Origin: Engraulis encrasicolus
Taxonomy: Eukaryota > Chordata > Actinopteri > Clupeiformes > Engraulidae
DNA length: 64,000 bases
Assembly (NCBI RefSeq): GCF_034702125.1
Contig: NC_085857.1
Location: 53,908,046-53,972,045 of the forward strand
Direction of reading: 5' to 3'
The notes under the pieces are model-generated. The model made no database searches and had not been told where the DNA came from. It saw only the letters and a program-made list of their open reading frames with translations. Of this stretch, positions 56,201 to 64,000 are shown piece by piece. The position numbers and the translations under genes are program-made. Positions within the stretch are counted from its first letter, which is position 1. Every line of letters begins with the position of its first letter.

Positions 56201-57783
56201 TTATTGTCCCCGTCCCAACTCTTTTGAGACGTGTTGGATTTATCAAATTAGAAATGAGTACATATGTCCCCCAAAACAATATTTTTTCTCGGTTTTAACA
56301 CTTAATATGTTGTCTTTTCACTATTCTCCATCTAATGAATAGATTGAATGTTTTGAAAATGATAGCATTTTGATTTTATTCACTGTTTACCAAACGTCCC
56401 AACTTCACCGGAGTTGGGGTTTGTATGTGTGAGAAGGAGAGATCAGGGGCTGGATTCACAAAACTTTTAAAATCTCATGATGAACATTCATCTGTTGAGC
56501 AACCAATTGGAACTGTGATTCGCGGTGCATGATAAGGAGCGCACACGAGAGGGAAAACTATATAGGCCTAATCTATATAATCTGGCTTTGGCCAAAGTTA
56601 ATTATCTTCTCCCTATAATGCTTCCTTATACTTTCTACTTTCTATAATATTTTCCTTCTCTCTTTTTCTTTCTTCTCAATCACATTAGGGCGTACTATCA
56701 GACACACAGTACCATTCATCAATCCTATACGTACATCCTCTGTAGGTAATGTAAGTTAGATTTAGTGGGGGAAAAACTTAGTGGGGGGAAAACGTAAAAA
56801 CTTATTGACATGACTTGTGGATAGTCCTTAATTGAATGAGCTCTTATTTAAAATGGAAAGCTTTTTTAAAACTGACATAGACATGAAATGCTTTTCATTA
56901 ATGTCAGGTACCACTGTCAGCACTGGGGGTCGAGCCCTCCCATAGATCAGATGCTAGAATCGCCCCTGTTTGGCAGACTTTGTTATTTTCTAGTTAGTCC
57001 TTTGGAATTCAAAAACTTACGCAGGACTTTGACTCTGGCAGAACTTGATGCACGTCCAGAACTGTTTGACAGCTCTAAAGTGTATGTCCCCTCATCTTCT
57101 TCCCGCGCTTCGATGATTGTGAGTTTGCACCATCCAGTAGGCCTATGTTCAATACTGATCCTGCCACCAGATTCCAATTCCTCACCATCCTTCTCCCATT
57201 TGGCCGTTACTCCATTGTCTGCTTTCCATTTCAAAATGACGGGATCTCCTAATTTGACACACATTCCTAAAAGAGAGAGAGAGAGTGAACCAACAATGTC
57301 AACTCATCATACATCATTCATATTGCCACTCAAATCAGCATAGTTTCATATTTGTTATAAAGGAGAGATGCTGAGCGCTCTTCTTTGTTAGACAGTATAC
57401 TCGATGCTGGTGTTCTTGAAGTTAAACGACAAAGTCCATTCTTCAAAACTTGTTGGCCGTTAGGCCTACTTCAGGCGACTCTTGCATAGAGACAAGGAGT
57501 AGTATGGTGACAGACCCTGATGAAAACCCTGTGTGGTTGATGCCGATTGACGTTATTAGTTACGTACCCCAGTTTAAATAAATTGATTTTAAATTACTAA
57601 ACACCATACTACTCCTTGTCTCTATGCAAGAGTCTTCTGAAGTAGGCCCAACAGCCAACAAGACAGTTTCATAATTATTGTAGGTCTAAAGTCATGATTT
57701 ATTTCGTAATATGTGCTGGTAACATTTTCAAATACCTTTCAATTCTGGGGATCGTGGTGCGGGAAGGAGTGGGGGTACTGGTA
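39152..57783 (-). CDS. IFI44-like interferon-induced GTPase gene with predicted upstream Ig exon
   Basis: GTPase exons: 43603-43636, 43175-43382, 42883-43032, 42366-42516, 41965-42065 and 39152-39325 (TAA). All phases match and all borders are GT/AG. Together they read FKEDWRKIPWG, then P-loop FLLCGPVGAGKSS (G1), LPFVFSDTMGL (G3), an HILVYVISAV strand, FMTNVD (G4) and the C-terminal GVPLNCIFPVKNYHEE...HANDFLE. These are the signature segments of IFI44/IFI44L proteins, cytosolic GTP-binding interferon-response proteins. Upstream, an Ig exon (57021-57266) ends in phase 1, exactly what exon 43603-43636 needs, giving VKVLQFKEDW at the join; a proline-rich exon (about 57736-57777) precedes it. That link crosses 13.4 kb and is inference. 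The start codon exon was not found. No symbol is given because fish carry many paralogues. Confidence 0.85.
39554..40082. mobile_element. MITE with AGC(T/C)GGGC(T/A)TACACTGTGCGA ends, TAA-flanked
   Basis: 529 bp with inverted ends and a 3 bp TAA duplication (39551-39553, 40083-40085), PIF/Harbinger-like. In the last intron of the IFI44-like gene. A second copy, reversed, is at about 47273-47811. Confidence 0.75.
40400..40441. repeat. (CT)n microsatellite
   Basis: CT repeats with one TTT interruption. Confidence 0.9.
40738..40902. repeat. Foldback element around a GC-rich core
   Basis: Arms GATAACGGCC...ACCGGTTATAG and CTATAACCGGT...GGCCGTTATCCC, with an inner arm pair around CTCCGCGCTGCGCGCGTCG. 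Confidence 0.75.
40988..41345 (-). mobile_element. LINE 3' fragment, same family as 32697-33990
   Basis: TAGCGCATTTCATACACAG and the TCTGGAAGCTGGTTTG / AGAAGCTAAAGGCTGCC block match the LINE 3' part. Strongly truncated. Confidence 0.7.
41362..41900. repeat. Dispersed repeat, copy 2
   Basis: Diverged copy of 34945-35460 in the same orientation, in the last IFI44-like intron. Confidence 0.7.
41965..42065 (-). CDS. IFI44-like exon with G4 motif
   Basis: 101 bp. Acceptor TTCCTCAG, donor GCG|GTAAGA. Encodes LIQVVFMTNVDRCCPLVKED; TNVD is the T/NKxD-type G4 motif. A second AG 11 bp downstream would break the frame. Confidence 0.85.
42366..42516 (-). CDS. IFI44-like exon
   Basis: 151 bp. Acceptor CATCTCTTTCAG, donor CTGG|GTGAGA. 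Encodes TTSEDKTIPTEDMAHILVYV and ends in phase 1, matching the next exon. Confidence 0.84.
42550..42740 (+). mobile_element. Diverged solo LTR related to the miniature element
   Basis: TGGATGCCAACTAGCAGAG, TAGTAAAGCCTCCCTC, GGTGCCTCCCAT and ACAAGATGACTGTGGTTACA follow the order of LTR 37415-37621 at roughly 65-70% identity. Lies between two IFI44-like exons. Confidence 0.6.
42883..43032 (-). CDS. IFI44-like exon with G3 motif
   Basis: 150 bp, phase 0 at both ends. Acceptor GCTTTACAG, donor AAT|GTAAGG. Encodes YKTHQIRDNHGNDLPFVFSD and TMGLQDGESFG; DTMG is the IFI44-type G3. Confidence 0.88.
43175..43382 (-). CDS. IFI44-like exon with P-loop
   Basis: 208 bp. Acceptor TTACTGTAG, donor ATT|GTAAGT. 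Encodes KGKEGVKYLHFLLCGPVGAG-KSSIINSFGYVF; the P-loop is GPVGAGKS. Confidence 0.9.
43603..43636 (-). CDS. IFI44-like micro-exon FKEDWRKIPW
   Basis: 34 bp. Acceptor TTTGTTTCAG, donor GGGG|GTAAGC. FKEDWRKIPW is the short lead-in found before the GTPase domain in fish IFI44-like proteins. Confidence 0.78.
43640..45060. other. Intron start; no further exon recognised
   Basis: Contains a poly(T) run (43680-43697) and a (TG)n tract (44206-44247). An open minus-strand stretch at 44681-45076 has no recognisable protein. Confidence 0.4.
44206..44247. repeat. (TG)n microsatellite
   Basis: About 21 TG units. Confidence 0.95.
45890..46190. repeat. Dispersed repeat, copy 2
   Basis: Diverged copy of 18720-18965 (AAGCCGGTCCTTTTTAGAG, GTTTGAACGGCATCTCTATC). 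Confidence 0.5.
47273..47811. mobile_element. MITE, reversed second copy of 39554-40082
   Basis: Same family and length, opposite orientation, in the large IFI44-like intron. Confidence 0.72.
47815..49033. other. Intronic DNA, nothing recognised
   Basis: No exon, repeat end or inverted repeat that I can support. Confidence 0.4.
49034..49189 (+). repeat. 5' LTR of the Gypsy-type element
   Basis: 156 bp. Lacks a stretch of about 24 bp present in the 3' LTR. ATTAAA at 49142-49147 could act in 3' end formation. Confidence 0.85.
49330..49605 (+). repeat. Second, partial 5' LTR plus leader in tandem
   Basis: Repeats the end of the LTR and the leader (CACAACTGGCGACGAGGATG onward) found at 49060-49315, about 95% identical. 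Confidence 0.85.
49771..50672 (+). pseudogene. Gypsy-type gag with one frameshift
   Basis: Starts MANAVALGGLTPPKPLDTVG. Frame 1 runs to about 50190, then coding continues in another frame to TAA at 50670-50672. Two CCHC knuckles are clear (CYKCGGQGHIGREC from 50412 and CSHCGKNGHFDDFC from 50475). Binds and packages the element's RNA. Confidence 0.82.
50690..52530 (+). pseudogene. Gypsy-type pol, protease and reverse transcriptase part, broken
   Basis: Protease active site VIDSGAHHNTLS near 50763. RT shows the RICVDMRRANVAI, YFSKIDLNMAYHQVEL and LPFG-equivalent LLFGVNMASE segments. A frameshift near 51565 precedes the catalytic NMSDDIVVVG (YxDD position). A MITE interrupts at 51761-52147. RT then resumes with MRSFLGFTQFCAKFVPQFD and the start of RNase H (ITCDASPIGVGAIL). 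A further frameshift follows near 52480. Confidence 0.85.
51761..52147. mobile_element. PIF/Harbinger-like MITE in the RT gene
   Basis: 387 bp, ends GGGCCAAAACATACCAAGGC and the inverted GGGGTCTTACACACCAAGGC, flanked by TAA on both sides (51758-51760, 52148-52150). Confidence 0.82.
52583..54217 (+). CDS. Gypsy-type RNase H end and integrase (open frame)
   Basis: 544 open codons. N-terminal RNase H remainder (FKILTDHKALVKVL, IYIPGKTNKADPLSR). Integrase zinc finger HEGHQGIGKTK...CYPCEVSG. Catalytic core AIDLLS / SDNGQPF / NGEVERFNRT gives the D,D,E triad. Then the C-terminal chromatin/DNA-binding part and a Pro/Thr/Ser-rich tail. It stays open although the upstream frames are broken. Confidence 0.85.
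   Translation: MYLIGCEFKILTDHKALVKVLSLNSLPPSARVERWLLYLQQFTYQVIYIPGKTNKADPLSRQPVGHRNKAEEREADEYIYSIINYSVPHALTPRELEQASKDDPTISKLRQAIQKNYWTCFKGTVYQAVKDELWTAGQLVMRGHRIVIPEALQKHVLRLGHEGHQGIGKTKKRLRTKVWWPELDKMVEKKVKKCYPCEVSGKNAPPEELERTPLPDQPWTYLAIDLLSISEGNYVLAVVDYYSRWPEVAYMKVTNATNVINVLEMMFQIHGYPKYLRSDNGQPFASREFHDYLTTHGITQLKGVPYWPQSNGEVERFNRTILKSVKIAKIENKDWKVALKSFLFHYRTTPHTVTGVTPAKLLMNRELRDKLPSFTGMPADGDEPHAAASEAIHDKDALHKLKRNIAADQRRGAKVREIQPGDTVLCKNLHKSNKLDPNFESQPYEVISKQGNAVIIQQPNNPPNMRNAAHVKKFDGDVSLSAPSSPTPVTTPAESVPVTNTTLTHSSPSIDPEPMTAEPSPGVPVKSTRVTSPPTWQKDYVMSS
54438..54616 (+). repeat. 3' LTR of the Gypsy-type element
   Basis: 179 bp, TGTAGTGTTC...TTCCTAACA, directly after the polypurine tract. No clean target duplication was found. 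Confidence 0.88.
54686..56423. mobile_element. TA-flanked DNA element, second copy (CAAACCCCAACTCC ends)
   Basis: 1738 bp; matches 19478-21122 in reverse orientation through most of its length, with its own insertion around 55020-55220. No intact transposase. Confidence 0.7.
57021..57266 (-). CDS. Ig (I-set-like) domain exon, probably of the IFI44-like gene
   Basis: 246 bp, phase 1 in and out. Acceptor CTCTCTCTTTTAG, donor CTGC|GTAAGT. Shows KWEKDGEELESGGRISIEH, then CKLTIIEAREEDEGTYTLEL, the typical I-set C strand to D-x-G-x-Y signature. The usual B and F strand cysteines are replaced by Trp and Leu. Confidence 0.75.
57449..57662. repeat. Hairpin with about 60 bp arms
   Basis: CTTGCATAGAGACAAGGAGT and flanks (57449-57509) recur inverted at 57602-57662 with only a few mismatches, in the intron upstream of the Ig exon. 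Confidence 0.85.
57736..57777 (-). CDS. Short proline-rich linker exon
   Basis: Encodes PPLLPAPRSPELK in the phase needed by the Ig exon, joining as ELKGMCVKLG. Acceptor either at 57778-57779 or 57784-57785, which would add VP; donor AAAG|GTATTT is weak. Confidence 0.5.
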
Positions 57784-58213
57784 CTGGTAGAAAAGAGAAC
57801 AATTAAGATAATTAACAGTGAAGTATAAAGGCCAATACAGAGGCTATCCACTTTGTGTCAATAGTGCTGCATACCATTGGTGAAGGTCAACTAAGACTAC
57901 CATTTAGCAATTCAAGCAGTGTTGTACCCGAACGTTGCAGAATCACTCAGGTGAAATTTTAGGTTTCAATAAAGTAATTACATTACAATCCCGTGCTCCA
58001 GTAAACGTGCGTATGTTCGTTTACACTGCAGGCACGCAGGGCAGCCCCTCTGTGGGGGCCTTGCGCTGTAACGGGCCTCGCGCCTTGGGCAATGCGATTG
58101 CAGTTTTGATTAGGCTATCTAATTATTTAATGCGGTCCTTTGTAGACAATGAGATTCATGTTTGTAAAATAAACCTGTGTAACCGAGTGGAAATAGAGGT
58201 TTAACTTTTAGGT

Positions 58214-59283
58214 TTGTACATGTAATTACCGACTACGCCACCAGAGGGCGCCACAGTCCCTCTGGAAAATTGAGCTGACCCACTAGCACATGAATGAGGA
58301 CTCACAGATTCGTTTTTAAGACACGGAGACAGGATGTCAGGGGAAACATGTGCTTTTCTTTTAATAATACAAAATGATTCTTACAACATATTTAATATAC
58401 AAACGTATATACAAAATCACATGAGGCCAACACAAATACACCTGAGCCAGTAAATGCCTATACCCCCAACCCTCTAGCTTCTGTTCTAGCTAAGCACGGC
58501 AAGACAGTTGCACACAGCAAACACTTCTAGTGAAAAATAAGCATGCAGGGAGAGTATAGTCACACTTGCACTCAAACTTGAAAAGGCCTAGGCTATATGA
58601 AATACGGCACACATTGAGCAAAGAAAGCTAGGAGGTCCTGGGGTTACTTAATGGCGGATCAGGTTACCGTGTGTACAAAGGCACTTAAAAGAAAAGAAAC
58701 AAAAGAAATAAAATACAAAACAATTATCATACACTCACACCGCTAACCAGAACACTGGCGTTACCGGGGCACTCAAACGCTCATGAACCACACTCAATAT
58801 CAGGTGTAATTACTCATTCACACATCATCCACACATAATCGGTCCGAAACTCAACCACAAACAGCAGCCCACCCAGATGACAGAGTCACTCACTGGATCA
58901 TCCGGTCACCGTGACCGGAGAGACATGGAGACTAGAGCTACACTGTAGCAGCAGCAGGGAAAAGGGCAACACCCGAGTCCGACCAACGTAGGCTGTACAA
59001 GTAGGAACATCAGCAGTCTGGCTAAACCAGCTAGCAGCCACACTCCAAGCAGCTTCACGAAGACACTACACAGGACTTTCATTGACATTTTCATCATATC
59101 ATTCAATTTTTAAGTTGTTGTGGTGGACATGTATACCCATCCTTAGGAGTCTACTTTTTCCCACTATCTATTAGGTCACAGAAGAATGAGCTTATATATA
59201 TTGGGAGATATACGTGACCATCTTCATGACGGTGGGAATATGGTCATTTTCTTGTGTACCACTTTAAATAGTAAAACCCCTAC
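58214..59283 (-). mobile_element. Possible solo LTR
   Basis: On the minus strand TGTAGGGGTTTTACT...CATGTACA is bounded by TG/CA, with a TATATATAAGC box and a CACCAGAGGGCGCCAC block like those in fish LTRs. No target duplication was found. A short open stretch (58906-59106) is Leu-rich but unrecognised. Confidence 0.3.
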
Positions 59284-59562
59284 AATAAACGCAGAATATA
59301 ACAAGGAGTAATATTTTTAAGCAAAATTAAGATATTCATTCTAGATAAATGGCTATCCATAAGTGCATTTGCATGATGGGACACGATCTGAAGACAGCCA
59401 GTATGTCCTAAGCCCCTCCCCCTCAGGTTGTACATATTGACATGGGGAAGTGAGAAAAAAGGAGATGACCAAGCATGGCAAGACATGTAGCAAACAGGAA
59501 GTTGATGACTAAATAGTTTGCTGTACATGTCAATGAAGTGTGTGAAGGCTCAGATTATGCTA

Positions 59563-59700
59563 TGTAGCAGCCTTGGCCTAATGGTTAGAGAAGGGGACTT
59601 ATGTTCAGTGAGTTGCAGATTCAAATCCCTCCTAACCCTACATTACCCTAGGGACAGCAACCAATGTTGTATATTTGTATATCATTTTGACTAAAGGCGT
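59563..59700 (+). mobile_element. tRNA-derived SINE-like unit, copy 1
   Basis: GCAGCCTTGGCCTAATGGTT holds an A box and GTTGCAGATTCAAATCCC a B box about 45 bp later. A GGGACAGCAACCAATGTTG body follows. Confidence 0.65.
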
Positions 59701-62170
59701 CAGCCTTCAACCCAACTGACATGCCTTCCCATTGAACTTTCGCCCACTTCAAGTGTGTAACAATATCTTACTGTGAGTTACTGGCTAATAATTGCATTCA
59801 TTTCACAGTAACATACTAGGGCCCTAGGGACAGCAACCAATGTTGTATATTTGTATATCGTCGGCTTGCAACCAAAACCGCCTAAGTCCGATTTTGGTGT
59901 TTTCGGAAAACAGGGGAAAACTAAATTTCCTAGTGGGCGCCAAACACCAGTGGCGGTTCTAGGAATTATGAGACCCTGTGCAAAGAACAATGTGAGTCCC
60001 CCATGATAATTTTGGTCAAAAGGAGATTTTTGCAGAACTTTACCTACCACTTCTGCATCATCCTTTCATCCTGTCTGTGTCATTAGTCCATTACAAACAG
60101 TATCTGTCTAAGATTTCAATTTATTTTCTTTATTTATTTTTAGTGAAGCTGAAAGTCAAACATGAAACGCCTTCTAAGGAAAACAAAAAGAAATGATTTG
60201 AAGCAGCACAACAAGAAAAATGCACTGCACATTATTTTGATAGTCATACTATTCTTTTTCTTTTAATTCCAAACTTTAATCCTGGAAATGGTGAATGATT
60301 GAAATCTTTTTGTAGACCTTGTAATAGTCTAGCATGCTGGTAAATCTCATATCTTCCAACAGATTATCAAAGTTTTCTTTTTCTTTCTACTACTCTCAGT
60401 CATGTTAGTTTTCAATGATAACATTATTAACACTCCCAACCAATGTAAAGCACTTTGTGTCATTGTGCCAGAGCAATTACCATAATGGTAAAACAATGAT
60501 TGCTCATGCCAGGACAGATCCAGCTAGCAGTGTCTCACAGCAGAAAGCATTACAGTGGCGTCAGGGCTTTTTTTTGAGGGGGAGCAAGGCGGAGCTAGCT
60601 CCGGAAGCTCTGACGTGCGCTCCCCCAGCTGGATCTTGACAAACGATATATTTTTTAAAATAATAATAATAATAATAATAATGAAATACATCAATTAAAG
60701 TTTGCTTCGTGTTGATGTCTGTTTTAAATATATGTCTTTGTGATTTCACAATTCTAATTTGTCCCATGAAACGAGCTACATAGCCTACCGGTAGGCCTAG
60801 GCTATATCATGTCTGGCTGTCAAAGACGCAATCCGAAATTCAAAGAGTGCGCCCAGTTTAAGCGGCACAACTTGTCGGACTCAAACCTATCATTTCAACG
60901 TCTGTCAGTGATATCGTGACACCCTATTTGTGATACGAACTCTGTGTTCAAATGCGTTCTGAAGACTGAAGACTGAATAGGCTTCTGAGCGCACGCGTTG
61001 TTGGCTTTTAAAATTGAGTTCTTGTTTGCTCGTTGTGTGTAATGCACAATGGTGCTATGCTTCATAAAAATACATTTCAGAGCTTATATTTACAGGTGCA
61101 TGGTTTCATTTTATTAACTGCATTTCTATTCAGTGACTGGAGATTTAACGACATGAGTGGGGGTCGAGGGCACGCACGCTCAAGGAAAAGGAGCTTTATT
61201 AATATCAGACTTAATTTACTTTCAACATTAGTCATAATGGCGACTAGAAAAAGGGACCAGCAAATGTGATCTGGGCTTTGTGTTCTACTAAATATAGGTT
61301 ATGCAGAGTGTATGAAACTGCGCAGGCTATTCAGTGCTACTGCATGTTTCCGAAATTACGGCACTAGGTCCAAAGGATGCGTGCTGCGTCTACCAGAGCA
61401 AACTAACCAACTTTCCTTTTGGCATTGGCCTGCATACTGAATAGTCCACTGTCCATGTTCCCAAATGAAATCAGAATATCCCCAGCACTCAGTGACGGCG
61501 AACAGCGGAACAGGCTGTCTAGGGTAGGTAAGCTACACTTTTATTACAGTGTAGCCTACTGGAATTTCGGTCAGATAGTCATCACAATGCCCCTCCAATA
61601 CCCTGGTTCCTCTGCTGCCAGTAAAGCAGGTATTTATACCGTTCCATATTTGAAAAAAAAACGTGGATATTGCGTTCACATCCCCATTCACGGCCTTTAT
61701 TTGGCAAGTAGGTTACATTGGTGCACAGGGTTGTTCGGACTTCGGACCCCCCCCTCCCGTGCGCTTTTTTCCCCCCGCGCCGGAGCTACTCGTCCTCAGC
61801 GCTCCGGGACCCTCATTGTCCTCACAATAGCTACGTCCCTGGTCATTCATTTTCTCATAGTCAGTGTGTGACTTTATACATACAGATTTTTGACTCTGGT
61901 AACTGTTGTGATTGATCAATAACCCTGGCAGAAAGGCAGGGTGATGTAGCTGTGGTAGGGGAGTAAGTTTATGCAAAAATCTCATTTCGACCAAATTTGG
62001 ACTTTGGTAGCAAGCCGACGATATCACTTTGAGTAAAGGCGTCAGCCTTCAACCCAACTGACATGCCTTCCCATTAAACTTTCGCCCACTTCAAGTGTGT
62101 AATAATGTGAACTCACAATGAGTTACTGGCTAATAATTGCATTCATTTCACAGTAACATACTGTGAATTC
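59690..62170. repeat. Composite insertion flanked by duplicated 135 bp sequence
   Basis: AAAGGCGTCAGCCTTCAACC...TTTCACAGTAACATACT occurs at 59692-59818 and 62032-62161. Between them an element with ends CGTCGGCTTGCAACC (59860) and GGTAGCAAGCCGACG (62008) carries hAT-like CAGTGGCGG and CAGTGGCGTC motifs (59949, 60553). No intact gene. An (AAT)n run is at 60658-60683. Confidence 0.45.
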
Positions 62171-62248
62171 GTCATATCACAGTTAACTACTGTGCTGTTA
62201 GAACAGGTGTTTGCTGGCTCCAGGCCATGATTGATTGAGTACACTATG

Positions 62249-62390
62249 TGGCAGCCTTGGCCTAATGGTTAGGGAGGTGGACTTAAGTTCAGAGAGTTGC
62301 AGGTTCAAATCCCTCCAGACCCTACAGTGACCTAGGGACAGCAACCAATGTTGAGTATCGGTATGTCACTTTGGGTAGTGACATCATGGC
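62249..62390 (+). mobile_element. tRNA-derived SINE-like unit, copy 2
   Basis: GGCAGCCTTGGCCTAATGGT (A box) and GTTGCAGGTTCAAATCCC (B box). Same family as 59563-59700 with a better preserved B box. Confidence 0.68.
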
Positions 62391-62819
62391 TCCAGGCCAT
62401 GATTGATTGTAATCATTAATTGTCAGGCCTAATTAGAAGAACGTCTATTATAGGAAATGTTGCTAGTTATACTTCCAATAAATGAAGTTGCAAGCAGTGT
62501 GCTACACATACACTTTATTGAGTTGGCACCTGCTAATGCTTTTGCGTTGTATGTGCACGCCCAAACACCAGCTTCCAATTTTAAATCAGAATATTGCCAC
62601 CTAGTAAACAAAATTAGACTATCTTGTAAAGTGCCATTGCGCAATTGAGAGTCAAATATGCTGCATGACATGATTGACATTGCCTACCATCAACCAGGAA
62701 CAATGGTAGTGCCCAATCAATCGGTCAATTAGTACCTGACCTCACTTGAGTCCAAAGACTGCCACAACTGCCTGCAGCTGCCAAAGGCCTGATTACTCTG
62801 GTCACATGGTTCACTTTCA

Positions 62820-63160
62820 CCTCTATACTCATGAACGGCCATCCGGGTACTTTGCTCTTAAATTTGCGTTACGCCCCTTTATGGGTGAAAACAAACCGAA
62901 TGTCTCATTGACTTACATGCTACATCGGCTAGCCTAAATGAACACATTCCATACTTCAGCCACGGCTGTTTGGCTATATTATTTGAACAGCCGGCAACAC
63001 AACACGTTTTCGGCATGTTGCGCGTGAACAACGCTTGTCTACAGGTCCGTATCTTTCGTTTATTGAACCCCAACATTACCAATTGACTTGTATGAGTTGT
63101 TTTCCCCCATAAATGGGCGTAACGCACATGGAAAACGTCACGCCGTTCATGAGTATTGAG
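62820..63160. repeat. Imperfect inverted repeat
   Basis: CTCATGAACGGC...GCGTTACGCCC...TATGGG (62828-62886) recurs inverted at 63100-63160. Confidence 0.55.
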
Positions 63161-63910
63161 GCAGTCGGTTCATATGCAAAATAGGGAGGCGGAGCACTCG
63201 GAGGGTCACAGGCAGCCTCAAAATGAATGGCAGTGAATGATAAGCCAGCGTATTGAAGGATAAAACTCGCTGTTTTGAACTTGTAATAGTCCGGGGGAAC
63301 TTTCTTCAAAGTTCACAGCCTGCCTTGTGAATTCAGGGAAATTACAAAAAAGTGGAACAAAAATGCGTGCATCCAGATGACCACGAGCACTTGTAGAATC
63401 CACAGTCCCCCCTATCAGCTCAGTTTGACAGCTGTGAAAACGCTCTCGGAGAAGTTGTATTACGAGAGGTTCCACTCGCCAGGTACGGTGCGCCAACGGA
63501 GGACTGTGCAGACTACATTCCGAATGAATGGGCTGCGCTCTCGTCTCGACAGCGCCCCTAACTGCAGGCATGGGTTAAATAGCAAGAAGGCTGTAAATAG
63601 TGTACCCTCTGAATGCCCCGCTCACTGGGTGCGTTCTGACAGCTGTCAAACTGAGCTGATAGGGGGGGACTGTGGATTCTACAAGTGCTCGTGGTCATCT
63701 GGATGTACGTATGATTATCCCACTTTTGTGTCATTTCCCTGAATTCACGAGGCAGGCTGTGAAAGTTTCCCCGGACGATTATTAGTTCCAAACAGCGAGT
63801 TTTATCCTTCAATACGCGGGCTCCTCGTTCACTGTCATTCATTTTGAGGCTGCCTGTAACCCTCCGAGTGCTCCGCCTCCCTATTTTGCATATGAACCGA
63901 CTGCCTCAAT
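63155..63910. repeat. Long foldback, about 280 bp arms
   Basis: 63155-63436 and 63639-63910 are inverted copies at roughly 90% identity, separated by about 200 bp. No coding frame can be assigned. Confidence 0.85.
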
Positions 63911-64000
63911 GTGAGGAATATTTTTACTGTCACGTCATTATCAAGACTCTTTGCATGGTGGAGTAAGAAGCCGCCGCAATACTGTTTGGGAATCGCTGAT

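Noticed and set aside
58906..59106. Leu-rich minus-strand frame as a signal-peptide exon of the Ig/IFI44-like gene
   Set aside because: No donor in a usable phase was found, and the region looks like part of an LTR.

Overview
This is vertebrate nuclear DNA, almost certainly from a teleost fish. The genes have introns, dinucleotide microsatellites are abundant, and the repeats are typically piscine: Tc1/mariner-like, hAT-like, PIF/Harbinger-like and piggyBac elements, an L2/CR1-type LINE, tRNA-derived SINE-like sequences and Gypsy-type LTR elements. There is no bacterial, phage or CRISPR content. Most open frames are shadows or transposon debris; the host exons are short and were found by reading splice sites.

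Three host genes are supported. (1) A MAL-family (MARVEL domain) tetraspan gene on the + strand: its last three coding exons are at 1463-1627, 11217-11375 and 13307-13396, all phase 0, and exon 1 lies left of the window. Intron 2 holds a 7.2 kb LTR element nested in a Tc1-like element. Intron 3 holds a second Tc1-like element and has AC repeats at its donor and GT repeats at its acceptor. (2) An unrecognised single-pass membrane protein gene on the - strand, with three 3' exons at 27566-27733, 25018-25224 and 23709-24253, tail-to-tail with gene 1. (3) An interferon-induced protein 44-like (IFI44-like) GTPase gene on the - strand: six consecutive exons (43603-43636, 43175-43382, 42883-43032, 42366-42516, 41965-42065, 39152-39325) encode the GTPase. 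A phase-compatible Ig-domain exon (57021-57266) and a proline-rich linker exon (about 57736-57777) lie 13.4 kb upstream across a repeat-filled intron.

Layout: 1-2.2 kb, MAL-like exon 2 with decayed tandem copies; 2.2-9.4 kb, gag-only LTR element; 11.2-13.6 kb, MAL-like 3' end with a minisatellite over the stop codon; 13.6-23.7 kb, gene-poor DNA of MITEs, a tRNA-like satellite and TA-flanked elements; 23.7-27.7 kb, membrane-protein gene with a TTAA-flanked non-autonomous element; 29.45-32.66 kb, piggyBac element with a broken transposase; 32.7-39.1 kb, LINE, hAT MITE, and a second TTAA-type element carrying a 466 bp miniature LTR element; 39.15-57.8 kb, IFI44-like gene with a Gypsy-type element (49.03-54.62 kb) in its large intron; 57.8-64 kb, SINE-like units and a long foldback.

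The most interesting signals are the miniature LTR element at 37415-37880 (two LTRs, 45 bp between them, tRNA-like promoter boxes in each LTR); the matched palindrome spacing shared by the piggyBac element and the TTAA-type elements; the AC/GT-ended intron of the MAL-like gene; and the predicted Ig-GTPase architecture of the IFI44-like gene.
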